Of a DNA stretch of 64,000 bases, positions 44,571-57,090 are shown in pieces. The notes under the pieces were generated by a model. The model worked only from the letters and a program-made list of their open reading frames with translations. It made no database searches and was not told where the DNA came from. The DNA lies in the NCBI GenBank assembly GCA_019096065.1, contig JAGUCH010000009.1, forward strand, positions 5,156,001 through 5,220,000. The letters are read 5' to 3'. The stretch is from Paracyclopina nana. Lineage: Eukaryota; Arthropoda; Copepoda; Cyclopoida; Cyclopettidae. The translations under genes were made by a program, and so were the position numbers. Positions within the stretch are counted from its first letter, which is position 1. Every line of letters starts with the position of its first letter.

Positions 44571-45212
44571 TCAGACGTATTGTAGCTTGCCCATGTAGAT
44601 TCTGGCCCTTTTCGGCCCTGGGCTGCACTCGAAAGGCCGGCCGGTGAAGAAGCCCTCGAAGATGACATAATTATTCACTTGAGGTATGGCCTTGGCAAGC
44701 CCGTAGTACTTCCTCAAAAAGGCCAGCAGCTTGGGCGAAGGCCTGTCAACGGCCATAAATTTGGGCGAGGTTTTTTGGTCTTGCAGCATGAACTCGAAGA
44801 GCGTTTTTCCGCACCCCGACCTCTGCCTCGATTCGTGCACGTAAAAGTCCAGCACGCACAGTGGGTACACCTCGTTTTGCGCCCCCTGCCCATCGATCAA
44901 AAAGAGGTTCTTTTTGCCCACTTTGAGAAGGCCAACGACGGAGCCAAGGCCATGGTTGGATGCCCGATCAATCAGGATGTAAGCTGTGTGCTCGCTTTGC
45001 ATGCGTAGCCTGGCCCCAGAAGTGATGGGAGCCTTGAGGCCTTGGGCCTTGCACGAGGCTTGGCCCATGCAGTCCAGAATGTCACTCACGCGAGTCTGGA
45101 GCGCGTGGAGGCTTTTGAACGAGTTGTAGTCATCTGGCAAGAGGTCGTGGCCTAGCTTGATGATTGAGTGCGACCCTGGAAACGTCTCGTTCAGGCTGAA
45201 GTTGAAGTTCAT
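44571..45212 (-). CDS. ATAT1: Alpha-tubulin N-acetyltransferase
   Basis: 213 residues from ATG 45212 (MNFNFSLNETFPG), right after a splice acceptor. The enzyme acetylates Lys40 of alpha-tubulin inside microtubules, using acetyl-CoA. Family blocks are present: KAQGLKAPITSGARLRMQSE, GLLKVGKKNLFLID, NEVYPLCVLDFYVHESRQRS, GCGKTLFEFML (the acetyl-CoA-binding loop), MAVDRPSPKLLAFLRKYYGL with the catalytic Asp, and PQVNNYVIFEGFFTGRPF. The protein ends about 15 residues after the catalytic domain. The long disordered tail of vertebrate ATAT1 is missing, as in some invertebrate forms. A noncoding exon with donor CACAAG|GTACGT at 45538 probably precedes it. Confidence 0.94.
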   Translation of the reverse strand: MNFNFSLNETFPGSHSIIKLGHDLLPDDYNSFKSLHALQTRVSDILDCMGQASCKAQGLKAPITSGARLRMQSEHTAYILIDRASNHGLGSVVGLLKVGKKNLFLIDGQGAQNEVYPLCVLDFYVHESRQRSGCGKTLFEFMLQDQKTSPKFMAVDRPSPKLLAFLRKYYGLAKAIPQVNNYVIFEGFFTGRPFECSPGPKRARIYMGKLQYV

Positions 45213-45536
45213 CTTCCTGAAAATCAAGCCAATTAAAATTGAAATATGCAAGGCCTTTTTCTGCCTGAATTGATTCTTGGCAATTTACCAGGCAAAAAGT
45301 GGATTTTTGGCTGAATTTGGAGAAAAATTGGAATTTTCACACTCTGCTGCTTAAATGTATGCTTATACGCTAGAAATAAGCTAGGCTTGGAATGACACTG
45401 TTTTCTGCTGGCTGACTCACTATATTGCATACCAGAATAAAAGAACACGCGCGTAATTTAGCTTAAAAGGGCCTAATAAATAAGAAAAACGCGTAGGCGT
45501 TGTCTTTCCAGAATTTACGCTATATACAAATACGTA

Positions 45537-45538
45537 CC
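45537..45538 (-). promoter_or_regulatory. Splice donor of a probable ATAT1 5'UTR exon
   Basis: CTACACAAG|GTACGTATTTG on the minus strand pairs in order with the acceptor directly before the ATAT1 ATG, giving an intron of about 320 bp. Confidence 0.4.
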
Positions 45539-45599
45539 TTGTGTAGAGAGAAAAACCAGTCCAAACTTCAAGGGAATTATGCTAGGGAGACATTTTTCA

Positions 45600-47092
45600 C
45601 ACTTGCTGCAGCAGCTTCAAGGCAGACTGAGCAATATCCACGAAGTAGGAAGCGCGATGGATGCAATAATTTTCAAGAGCGTACACCACCACGTAGATTA
45701 GTTGGTATGTATCAAGTCAGCGAATCATTGCACTCTCAGGTTCCCTTTACTTCATCATCAGCTAGCCAAAGTAAGCTGGGCCTGTGCACCTTACACAGCA
45801 AGGCGCATACAAAGCCAGGTAAATCACTTCATGCACTCGAATCTTTCACATATACAGTTTACACATTTTCGTGAATTGTATACGCACGAATTGGGTTTCC
45901 AACAAATATTTTGCCAACAAAAACTCATTCTTAAGCTCAAAATAGGCCCTATATTGCCATTGTAATTTTAAGATGAATCTTTTATCAATGGGTATTTTTT
46001 GATATTCCTTAATGCTTAGATGAGATTTTTTAAGGCTGCAAATCATGAAATTGTGTTTTTTATGGCTGCTTGCAACCTTGAAGTGAAATGCTAGTTGACA
46101 CAAAGACCTCAAATTGTGGGCGTGGGCAGGAATAAAAAGAGTGAATTACGTGATTCAACAGGGCCCACCTCGAATTGAATTAAATAATGAGCATCTGTAC
46201 AATTGAAAGGGTCGACATTTCTGGGCAAAGCTACAATGCAATGGAAATATTTATCGAAAACAAAACAGCTTAGAATGAACCCTATTTTATGGACCCTGGT
46301 CGATGGTATGATGGTTCTAAATTCCACCAACCAAAGTTAATGAATGGAAAGATTGCTTGCGAAAAGACTTCGGTCAAAGTTATAAAAGCTTTTACCGAAT
46401 TATTGAAATTAGGGAATTTTACAGCAAACGTTAACATTTTTGTACTTTCGCTTTTAAGATTCATAGTCTATCTTACGTGCATACACCTTGCCTTAAAATT
46501 GTTTGCTCGCATTCACTGCATTCTGTGTCCAATTCATAGACAGCTAGTCTTCTTTTATTGATACATCAATACAATTTTATAGAAGTAATTGTGCCAAAAT
46601 CAATGCATAGTTTCCGGAAATGCAATTCTCATCAAAGGCACGGCAATAAGATAAATCTCATTAAAAAAATGTGTAAAAAGTATTTGCAAGTTACAGAAGC
46701 GCAAGAATATCTAAGATGATCTCGAAACCTACCTTTCAAAAGATAGAGCAAGTTTGATGGTTAGAATAAATATTTACTTTTAGTATGACCAATAATATCA
46801 ACAACATCACTTAAATATTCATTTATTCATCGATATAAAATATTTTGCATGCTGAAAGCTAAAAAAAATTACCATTTTTCATCATTGGCTTGTAACATTT
46901 AAGTATTATTTTGTTGAATAATGGTTTTCAAAAAAATGCTCCAATGAGACAGAAACAAAGATTTTGAGGTCATGGAGCAAAACCGGTGTTGCCTACATTA
47001 CAAGTTGTCAGCAGCTTAATAGTACATTGAATGGAAAGTAGTTAAACAGGTTCTTGTCTAATTTGGTTTTGTCTTGAAAAATCACACATAAA
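45600..47092. other. Intergenic, no gene seen
   Basis: Several short frames occur on both strands, none with motifs or plausible splice partners. Confidence 0.35.
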
Positions 47093-47554
47093 ATGGCTGA
47101 GCAAGCTGAAGAGAAGCTGAAAGATTCACTCAAGGCTGTGGTTACCAATGTGGACAAGTCACACTTGAGAAGCATTGAGAGGGAAATGCATCTATGTGCT
47201 GCTGATTGCTGCTCCATTGAAAGGTTCAGCATTGAGCAGGTTTTTAAGTGCGTCAACAAATGTCAGGACACGTCAAAAAAGGCTCAAAAGTTGGTTGAAC
47301 AAGAGTTGGATAATTTCAATTCAAAAATTGGGAGGTGCGTGAATATCTGCCACGAAGATGCCCTTGATGTTTTGGAGCCAAACTCCTCAACCATGGAAAT
47401 GGACTTGGTGAGGAAAAACTTCGAGTTTTGCGCAGTTAAATGCTGTGATGACAATCTTACAATTTTGCCAACGGTTGTTGAAAAGATTGCTAGAGGCTTA
47501 GACAGTCTGATGTTGCCCAAAGGAGATGACACCGGAGACGGGGGTTGGAAGTGA
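47093..47554 (+). CDS. FAM136A: FAM136A-like mitochondrial intermembrane-space protein
   Basis: A single exon encodes 153 residues, close to the family length. Four CxxxC pairs are visible: CAADC, CVNKC, CVNIC and CAVKC, in the spacing of FAM136A. Conserved context includes LDNFNSKIGRCVNICHEDAL and FCAVKCCDDNLTILPTVVEK. Vertebrate FAM136A is a soluble mitochondrial protein whose CxxxC pairs suggest Mia40-dependent folding in the intermembrane space. The C-terminus (PKGDDTGDGGWK) is variable. AATAAA occurs near 47686. Confidence 0.93.
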   Translation: MAEQAEEKLKDSLKAVVTNVDKSHLRSIEREMHLCAADCCSIERFSIEQVFKCVNKCQDTSKKAQKLVEQELDNFNSKIGRCVNICHEDALDVLEPNSSTMEMDLVRKNFEFCAVKCCDDNLTILPTVVEKIARGLDSLMLPKGDDTGDGGWK

Positions 47555-48024
47555 AATGAAAATAAAAACCACGTGGCTTCACAGGAACTGAGAACAATCA
47601 AGGGAAGTTGTCAAAAGTGGCCAAGAACCTGCATTAAGCCAGTTGAAATCTTTCCAGTGAAACAAATAGATCTCTTAGTGAAATAATAAATAAGCTTCTT
47701 ACCTCATTCTAGTTCCAAACACCAATTAAATGGCTTGACTGGCATTTTTTCATGGCAACTTGTCAGTATTCCGGATAGCGGCAGTTAAAATTTGCAAACA
47801 GGCTATTCTGCGGAGATTAAAATATACTGTGGAATAGATTCCTATGAATTGTACTGGACAGGCAGTTTAATCATTTAATAACTAATTGTGTCACTCAAAA
47901 ACTTTAGGCTATTCAGTTCAATGGCCGTCATTAGAGTTTCTCAAAGATCAAGAAGAGAATGCCTCAGTGCCAACTTTAAAGATGTCTTTGAAGGCATCTT
48001 TTGGGGGTTGCTTCTGGACCCTTG
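47555..48024. other. 3' flank of FAM136A, convergent with sulfotransferase A
   Basis: 470 bp between convergent genes, with the FAM136A poly(A) signal near 47686. Nothing else is recognised. Confidence 0.4.
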
Positions 48025-49396
48025 CTAAAATCCATCAAGTGTATAGTTGAAAAGAAGAAAGTCAATCTTGTAGGCTTCATACAAAGCATCAATTGTGTCT
48101 TTGGTGATGTTGTAATCCTTAAAGTACTTTAAGGTTTTGTTTGTTGCTTTACCAATTATTTTGGTTTTTGCTACATCTTCACTCAGAGAACTATGCTGAA
48201 CGTATAAGTTAGTTGCTTCTAATGGTATGTAATTGGTGAGATTTCCTTTGAGAACAACATACCTAAAAATGGTGCACAATCAGCTCCAGATAATGGAAGC
48301 GTTAAAGTAACTTACTGCACATCTTCCACAAATGTTTCAGCCCTACCAATGATGTCAAAGTCCAAATGGCAATACTGGCAAGTGTCCAAAAATCGTGCCC
48401 AATGTCGGTCAGATTTGTAGCCTTGCTTTTTTTGTTCAATGATACCTTTGAGAAAGTTAGGGAAGTTAATGTGCCCATTTGTCATCTCCCACATCTCTCT
48501 GACACAAGATTCAGCATATTGTATGTTATCAGCATTTGGATAATATTTATCCTCTATTTTGTTAATGTATGCAGAGACTATTCTGTCAAAAGGATGCCGC
48601 ACAAAAGAAAAGGAGAAAAGGTTGTGCTTTTTCAAAAAGGTCACCCAGTCACTTTTATCATGTGGGAAAAAGTTCCTCCTCGATAAAACACTTGGTATGC
48701 TTATATGAACGTCAACTTTATCTGAGAGTTGTGCATTTTTGCCAATGAGAGCTTTGAAGTGATGCATCCAGGTTGTTGTGCCAACCTGTGATAAAATAGA
48801 ATATTTTATGTCTAAAATGCTTCAATTGATGAAATATGGTTACTTTTGCATTCAAGCAAGCAAATATGTTGTGCCAGCCATCAACAATGACTGGGTACTT
48901 GTATGGCATTACTTTCAATTTGTAGTTGACATTAAATGACCTGCAAACTTCATGAATATGTTGTTTCAGCTCCCTTTGATACTTGTCTTTCTTTGCGATC
49001 CAATCATTTAACTGTAAATAGTAAAACATGTAAAATGTTTGTGATTCATGATCATTGCCAAAACTTCATAATCTGTGCTTTGCATTGATTTAAAAGGAAA
49101 AGCCTTAATTATTGACCTCTGTTTTTGTGCTTCATTATTATACAATGTCAGAACTTACTTACCTCTTGTTGGTTGGAGCTTTCCAAAACTACTTGAGGAT
49201 TTTCAGGCGTTGATTTAGGCGGCTGCGTAAAGTTTTCTTCCTTTACTGCTAGAAATACTTGAGTATATGGCCTTGGTTTTGTACTGAGTGTGATGATCAA
49301 CTGCTTCCTTGAAATGCTTTCGTGGAAAGTGAAAAATAAGCTTGAGCCTATTATCAAAAGCAATGTGATGAGGATAGTGCTTCTAAATATCTCCAT
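48025..49396 (-). CDS. Golgi carbohydrate sulfotransferase, copy A
   Basis: Four exons: 49163-49396, 48844-49011, 48316-48785 and 48025-48262. They give 369 residues. A short cytoplasmic tail and signal anchor (ILITLLLIIGSSLFFTF) imply a type II Golgi protein. The 5'-phosphosulfate-binding loop AKVGTTTWMHHF straddles an intron. The 3'-phosphate-binding motif is FSFVRHPFDRIVSAYINKIE. Further family blocks are MTNGHINFPNF, DRHWARFLDTCQYCHLDFDI and IGRAETFVEDVQ. This is the sulfotransferase-2 family (chondroitin, dermatan and HNK-1 sulfotransferases, CHST8-14), which uses PAPS to sulfate glycan hydroxyls. The substrate cannot be told from sequence. A tandem paralogue lies just upstream with the same exon phases. 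Confidence 0.9.
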
Positions 49397-50478
49397 TGTG
49401 TTAAGGTAACTGCAATAGCTTTAGGTATCATCTTTTATATCTACTCCCTTTTCAGCACTGCTAGACATGTGTTAATGCTACATTCACCTCTAATGTCTGT
49501 ATTTGAAAATTACAGGGGAATGTTACTATTTTTATCTCAGCAAAAAATGTTCGTAAAATTTGTCGAGGCCTAGGCATACTCACTCAGTTGAAGCATCTTT
49601 TAAATTGCTAAGAAGATCATCGTTGCCTCAGAGATTACCTACAGATACAATCACAATATGAGGTTCAGCGCCAATTAACTTTGATCTCCTTACAAATGCC
49701 TTTCAAGCTACATTTAGCGTTTAAATGTATTTTCATGCGCTCGCAAGGGTTTTCCGTTGAGAGCAGCTCATAAGGACATTTTTGTGAATTTGTAGAAAAT
49801 AATGAAAAAAAGCATTTGAAAGGGCTTTAAGTTATTGTTACGTTACATTTGTTACTCCGATCACTTTTTAAGTCTGTAAGTATTCAGTCTTGCGAGAGTT
49901 TGAGTTTAGAAAAAAAAAATTCAGCATGCTTTCTAAAATGCGGTTATTTTTATTCCAAGCGAGACAAGTCTTATATGTCACAGACACAAAAAATCTAGCT
50001 TGCACCTGTGAACATTCGAACGTATCGTTGGCTATTAAAAAAGAGAGATTGAATAGAAGCAAAAGGAAAAATAACAAACTAACGTTCCAATTCATATTGG
50101 CTATCGGTCCTTTTTTAGTTGCTTAGCACTTTAAAATAGGATGGATCATTAAAGAAAAAGTCAGAAATAGGGACAGTCTTACTTTATTTTGAAATAACCT
50201 GCTTGAATTTCTCGCTTTCGTGCTAGTGCTACCAAGAGGAGACGAAAAAAATCACTTTAGTTTTGTGATTTTACCTAACTTAATTCCCATTCATGATTCA
50301 TGATTGGTCATAATCATCAAACTAGCCCACACTTACATTTTGTGATGACAAATGCTAACTTAATCAACCTCAGGTTTATGTTATTGCATTTATTAGCGAT
50401 CTCAAAAGGATGTATATTAAAAGTGCTCAATTTCTTTGCCCCTTTTTGAGTAGACTCAAAGAAAAACTCACGAATACA
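49397..50478. other. Spacer between tandem sulfotransferases
   Basis: About 1.1 kb, AT-rich. Promoter of copy A is presumed. No exon or repeat recognised. Confidence 0.35.
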
Positions 50479-51671
50479 TCATATGAATCCCTCGAGTGTG
50501 TAATTGAAAAGAAGAAAGTCAATCTTGTAGACTTCATACAGAGCATCAATTGTGTCTCTAGTAATGTTATTTTCTTTGAAGTAGTCTATTGCTTTTTCGC
50601 CTGCTTTACCATCAAATATGGGGGGTTCTTCATCATCACTCAGTGAACTATGCTGATAGTAAATGTTAGTTTTTTCTAACGGTATGTACTTTCTGAGATT
50701 TCCCTTGAGTATAACATATCTGAAAATGATGTGCAATCAGTTTCTGGAATTGAAAGCTTTAAATAACTTACTGCACATCTTCCACAAATGTTTCCGCCCT
50801 TCCAATTATGTCATAACTCACATGACAATAATGACATGCATCATTAAAAAGTGCCCAATGTCTGTTTAATTCATGGCGATGAGTCACTTTGTCTTCGATG
50901 ATACCGTCCAAAAAATTGGGGAATGCCAAATGACCATTTGTCATCCTCCACATGTCTTTGACACAGTTTTCAGCTCCTTCCACACTTTCGGCATTCAAAT
51001 AGTTTGGGTCCACCACTTTGTTAATGAATGCAGAGACTATCCTGTCAAAAGGATGTCGAACAAAAGAAAAGGAGAAAAAGTTGTGCTGCTTCAAAAAGGT
51101 TATCCAATCGGTTGTATCATCCGGATAGAATTTCTTTCGCGACAGAAGCTTTTGAATCGCCAAATGAATTTCAGTAGGCCTTGTCAAGGAATATTTTTTC
51201 CCCAGAAGAGTTTTGAAGTGGTGCATCCATGTTGTTGTGCCAACCTGAAAGAACAGTGGATATGTTTATTTTATGCATGCAGCATTTTAAAGAATTAAAG
51301 TACTTTTGCATTCAAGCAGGCAAATATGTTGTGCCAGCCATCCACTACCAATGGATGTGGCCACGTCACTTCTTTCGAAAGATTGAAGGTTTTGCAGACC
51401 TCACTAATATGCAGCTTCATAGCTTGCTGTTGTTTATCTTTCTGCGCTATCCAAGCAATCATCTGTAGTAAGAAATGATATAAGAAAAATAGACAGGTAA
51501 TTCAATTTGTGGTACCTCTGGAGAGTAGACTTCTGTCCCCAGAAATGTGGACCTTGCCAGATTTATGAAATCGTAATGGCTTCTTGAGATGCTGTCACGA
51601 AACGTGAAAAATAACGCTGAGCCTAGCACTACAAATGCTATGAGTATAATAGTATGTCTATCAGTTGCCAT
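50479..51671 (-). CDS. Golgi carbohydrate sulfotransferase, copy B
   Basis: Four exons: 51516-51671, 51304-51462, 50772-51244 and 50479-50719. They give 342 residues. It is a tandem duplicate of the neighbouring gene, with identical intron positions. The anchor is TIILIAFVVLGSALFFTF. The PAPS-binding motifs are KVGTTTWMHHF and FSFVRHPFDRIVSAFINK, and family blocks MTNGHLAFPNF, NRHWALFNDACHYCHVSYDI and IGRAETFVEDVQ are kept. The stem between anchor and catalytic domain is about 25 residues shorter than in copy A. The end KIDFLLFNYTLEGFI parallels KIDFLLFNYTLDGF. All catalytic elements are intact, so both copies look active, probably on related substrates. Confidence 0.9.
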
Positions 51672-52142
51672 TGTGCTATGGGAACTGCTTTTACCCTGCG
51701 TGGCTATCTGCTTTCGAATCAGCCTATATTTTACGTACATATGCAAATACTTCCCCTTCAAAGTTCGGCTTTAGGATATATTACATGAACATACTTACTG
51801 AATTTTTAATTGTTTTTCATTTTCAGAATATCATTTAAAACATTTTGTGCAAAGAACTCTGCTCATTTCAAGCAAGGACGTTTCAACGCTGTATGCTCCC
51901 TTAATTCACAATTAATCAATTGCTGGCTAATTAGAGCTTTTTATTCAATATCTTCGACTATTGTCGGTCGTGGGGGACGTTGGCACCAGAATGGGTTCAG
52001 TTAACAAATCGTGTGACTCAAAAGTGGGCAATTCCGCAACTAAGGAATGGTTGGTGGGGTACTGGTTGAGTAGTCCCATGTTGGCTGCTGCCCCCGAAGC
52101 CGAGGCCGATGATGCGAGAAAGGCCTCGTCGGAGGCCCTGTG

Positions 52143-55100
52143 TCATGGGCTCAAGTAGTAGGGAATGATGCCCAGTCTTCGCTTCCAGAGGAGGAATCCG
52201 AGGAAGATGCCAATGCAAATGCCCAAAATGGCCATACTGAATCCGAGGCCGGCCATGGAGCCCGCAGTGTAGCTGGCTCTCAAAAACCTGTAGGAGCCTC
52301 GGTGAACAGCTGAGGGGTACACGGATTCCGGAGCCACTTGTAACGAGTGCTTACGTAACCTGGCCACCTGGTGGAGTTCAAATTGCATAGTAGAATTTAA
52401 GAAAATCCTTAATTGTTTACCACTTCTCTCTCGTTGTTCAATGGCAGCTTGAGTGGAATGTCTCGTTGCGCAATAAGTTGAGCCAAGTTCCGGTAGGCTT
52501 CACTGATGGATAGCAATCGTTTTTTGCCCATGCTACTGTATAGCATAGATGTGGCCTCTATGATTGGCCGGTCTAGCATCACGAACCACACGTCGATGGC
52601 CTCTGTGTCTCCAGGGGCAGTGGAAAGCTGGGAATAAAAAAGTTGTACTATGCTATCTATAACGTATCGAATTTGTGCTGAGATGTACGTACATGTAGAT
52701 GGGATATTCTCAAAGGTGAAATGCCACTTATTCCCGCTATGGCCTTGCGAATTGAGTCGTGGGCTTTTTGCAGGCTGAATTGGACAAGCAAGGTGTAGCT
52801 CACTGGAAGAAAGTCGATATAGTGTACTACTTTTCCGCCTCGTTTTTAAAAAAGCAGCTTTTTAATTCATTAGCGTTGAAAGCTTTTATGGGATCATCTT
52901 AAAAGTTTGATGAGATTTTAAATTGATTACCGTCTAAGGTTAATTTGAGGTAAAGTTTGTCAAGTCTGGCCAGACAGGTGCTCACATCAAAGAACTTCCA
53001 CATGGGACGACTAGGATTGAACTCGTAGTAATGACTGGTGATTCTGGTACTGAATTGGCTCGAGTTTTTCTGAGGCGAGAAAAAACCTCGTAAGAAAAAA
53101 ATTGATCCGGAAAAAATACATTTAGCTATATAGTATTACCGATTCCGCAATGTAGGTTCGCATTCCTAACGGGAGTTGGCTGATTGGGTTCACCTCCTCG
53201 ACCAGAATATGCCAATTGGCCTTGGAAAAGTACAACTCGACGGTTCTGTATTCCGGAACGGGAGATTTGGGGTCTTCCGGAGCTTCAGCCACCCACACAT
53301 CACAAGGAATGTCCCTGATTGATCTCTGCAGAAAGTTGCCACTGTAGATATAATGAGGGTAATTGGTCAATAAGAAAGCTGCTTGTTACCGAGCCGGAGT
53401 ACACGAATTTAGACGGATCCACCGAAAGGAGTTCTTTGGCGTGTCTCAGACGAACGTGCCTAAGTGTGCCAACCATTGGTCGATGATCGTGGTGGTACTC
53501 CGCAGTTGTGTGGTGCTCCGCAGTCTTCTGCTGTTGAGTGTTGATGAGGATCTCATTTTTATCCTCTTCATCTTCCAAAGGGTCATCATCCACGATCACA
53601 TCACGTGAAGCACGACTTATTCGTGTTGAGGCCGTTTCGGGTATCTCTCTCACGCTGCAGTTCCCACTCCTGCAATCAACGCACACGTTGTATTATCTTA
53701 TAAATATAGTACTAGCATAAATAGGATGAGGAGCAATCTTTTTAATGGAAGAGCTTTGTTCTCGTGTTAAGCATATATCGTCCATTTACCTCTCGTTCAG
53801 AGTGTATTGGAGGTCAGAGGAGAAATCGTGCACCACTCTGTACATGTCATTGGGATATCCAGGATTGATAATGAATCGTGAAAAGAAAATGGCAGGCGGG
53901 GAATGAGATCTGGGAGCAAACTCGAAGGCTACCAGCTTCTCTCCGTAGTCGTAGTGCTCCTCGGAAAAAGTGACGGCATCCTGAGCCTGGAAAAGCAATT
54001 TTTTTTAGTCGAATACATTTCTTGCAGTAATTCAACTCACCTCGTCCACGGTCTCGATTTTCACCGAAAAGTGGTCGGGGATGTCGGGCAATTTTTTGCG
54101 ATAAATGTCCGGACGTTGACAAAACACTCCCTCGGGAGCGATCGTCCAATCATTCCTGATTGCAGCTCCTCCGCCCACTCCGAAAGATGAAGAGCTGGGC
54201 TTCAAGCCAAAAGTGTGGTCTTCACCATGACTAGTGTCATCATCAGCATTACTATGCGTGTCAGGACTTTTGGCACTTGGACTCTGCCACTTTTGGATGG
54301 TGTACTTGAGATTCATGATGCCACAGCTGTGCTCTCGATCAGTGAAGTAGTTTGGATTGGAAGCTGCAATTATTGCTTTCTTTGAGAGGAAGATACGCTT
54401 GAAGCGATAAAGCCTGGAATTCCGCTTATGGTTCTCGAAAAAAAGGTCGAATTCAGGATGCATCTTAAGGTCGAATTAGGCTGATGTTAAGAATCGAATC
54501 ACGTGGATTTTAAGATCGAATGGACATTACCATTTTGTTTATATCATCGCAAGCTATTGTATTTTTGATATGCTTGAGACTTATTTAAAGCTGAAAAACT
54601 TGGCTCCAAGCCATTCGACACCTATGGACTATTTTTGAATGATCCGAGAGAAAAATGTCCTATTAAAACATAAAATAAGCCATCTAATTTTTACAAATCC
54701 AACTTAGAACCAAAATCTTTCGATTCATTAACTCCCAAATCTTTTTAACTTTAGCATTGAATATTAAAAAAACCATAGGCCAATTCGACCTTACAATTTC
54801 GATCTTATTAGCGTTCCCCATTCTAATTACCATTATGCACGACAGTGATGGAGAAGGGTGCGAGGTCGGCGGGGTTGACACTTTCCCCTCCGTGATGCTC
54901 ATCCACGTTGACGAAAGCCGCAGTAAGATCGATGCTCTCGCCTTTCACATGCCAGCTTGTGAACTGGTTGGACTCCACCATCACCAGGGACCGATTCACG
55001 CCCTTCTTGGCCACCAAGCCTAATATGTCAGTCAAAGGAAGGTATGGAGTTGGAGTCGGGCCACTCGAGCAAAAGCAGTTTGATGGCAGATTCACTGCTG

Positions 55101-55795
55101 GCAAGCATTCCAGACCTAATAACAAAAAATGAGATCAATTATGCATTTAATGCGTTAAGAGCAGATCTTTGAAGCAGCAGACGAGGAAAAGGCTGCTTTA
55201 ATGTAATAGAAAAACGTAAATGGCTTGTTTACGTGCATCATCACTTTCATCGTGAAACCGTGGCCAAAAAAAGACCACTTTTAAATAGAAATGAAAGTAA
55301 TGCATTTTAGAATTGCAAGGATAGAAGGTATTATGCCATGATGCAGTTTTTTCCTACGAAAACATACCGTAGATAGTGTGGCCAAATCCAGACAACTTGC
55401 TGTATGAGCACGTCCTAACTTTTTGCTCGTTGCTCTTGGTCATCTGGAGCCAAACAGAGTCACGGACGACGAGTTCATGAATCATGTATGACTCTCCAGA
55501 GTCGAGATTGCGCACCACGATCTCAGCATCGTAGTCCTACAAAGCTTATGACATGATGTAATTTGCAAACGGATTTTAGAGCACTTACATCACGAAAAAG
55601 TGGTGGAAGCTCTATGCTTCGTTTGCGCCTTTTGTGCAAGTACTCATCTTTGTTGCTATGACTTATTCGTGACCACAAATGGGAGCTTTCAAGTGGATCT
55701 TCATTGCTTAAAGAGTCTTCTTCACTCAAAGCTCCTTGGCAAAGGACGAGCAAAAATAGGAGCGATTTCTCCATTCTGGCCGCAAATACAACCAT
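52143..55795 (-). CDS. 781-residue type I membrane protein, unknown family
   Basis: Eleven exons (55589-55795, 55368-55536, 54831-55115, 54041-54363, 53790-53986, 53390-53669, 53140-53325, 52931-53087, 52693-52802, 52421-52627, 52143-52367) join without a frame break. A signal peptide (MEKSLLFLLVLCQGALS) leads a large ectodomain with a KRRKRS furin-like site near residue 57. Conserved-looking segments follow: DYDAEIVVRNLDSG, CLPAVNLPSNCFCSSG, EHSCGIMNLKYTIQKW, RSIRDIPCDVWVAEAPED, YYEFNPSRPMWKFFD. A transmembrane helix (GLGFSMAILGICIGIFLGFL) is followed by a short tail, KRRLGIIPYYLSP. No enzyme motif is seen. I do not recognise the family; it looks like a receptor or adhesion protein. Some acceptors (53087, 54363) were picked by frame. 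Confidence 0.75.
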
Positions 55796-57090
55796 GTCAC
55801 CTCATTGGCACCGTCATGATGACTAACTCAACAATACTACTACTGCACAAGCTAGAAAGCCTCACGAGCAAGGAGGACGAGGATGGTTCTACTACAACAA
55901 CCCTATGACACTATGGGGGGAAAAGCCCACTAAAAGTACCACAGATCTTTAAAGATTCAAAGATTTACTCATCGTTTTAATGCGAGCTTCAAAGTTCAGG
56001 GGAATAAAAGGACGGTTTTATGCTCGCGTTCCACACTGTGACACGAAAGCATGGATGGTACACCAAGCTTACACAGAAGAAGAGAAAGCTCGCGCGCGCA
56101 TAAGGCGACAATCGCTGCTATACGCTGCATGCGCGCATCGCACTATATACACTATCTTCGGACATAGCAAGGAAGTTTTGAGACAAATGTGTCGGATTTT
56201 AGACAGCGAGCAACCAGCGCAAAAATGCAGTGGCAAACGCGGCAATGTTTCTAAATACTGTAGAAAGCCTTCAGCCCTTTGGGAGGAAGACCAACCAAGC
56301 AAAGTAAATAATCTCTGGGAGATAATCCTTATTACTATGCAAAATAAACATCACTCGACTCAGAGAGAGAATTAAGAAGGAAAAGAGTCCTTTTTAAAAA
56401 AGCTAAGAAAAGGAAAGAAAAATGGTTGATTCCTAGAAGCACATCATTTCGCAATAACGGCAAAAAAATATGAAGTGAAAGCCCACAACTTTGCCCTTTT
56501 TCGCACAAGAGATGATAATGTAAAATTGGCAAGATGAAATTTTCAGGCTGGGAAAAGTGCATTCGCCACAGGGCGGTGGCTTGCACTTAATCCCCCTTCA
56601 ACGCAATTTGGCATGACGTAGAAGTAAAAGAATTGCCACCAGGTGAAAATGCTATCAGAGTAATTGAACTGTTATCTTCCAAAATACCCTCTAACGAGCG
56701 TCATATACCACACTTTCAACTAATTGGCCATCCGCAATTCGACTCCCACTCTTACATGGCACAAAAGTAACGCATGGAAAATGTCTTTTCGAATTGAGCT
56801 TTCGAGTCGATTTAATTAAGTAAGATTCATCTACAAAGCTCGGTGCAGTTTTGTAGTAGCAAGTATCAGTGGGGGTCGAAGCAGGCAAAATTACCTCCTG
56901 CAGCCAGAGTTGTGACACTGTTGCAAAGCCCTGGAATTAGCTTTAGTCAGATAAGAGCAATCGTTGAAAATGGTGGAACTCTTGATGGGCGGTTTGGCTC
57001 CCACAGCCATTCTCGTCTATTTAACGAGCGTCGCAGTCTCATTTGTTTTTGGAGCGTGCTGCATTTGCTGTCCTTGCGGCCTTTAAACGC
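55796..57090. other. Intergenic, no gene seen
   Basis: Likely promoter of the membrane-protein gene and 3' flank of the NACHT-WD40 gene. Frames here are short and without motifs. Confidence 0.35.
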
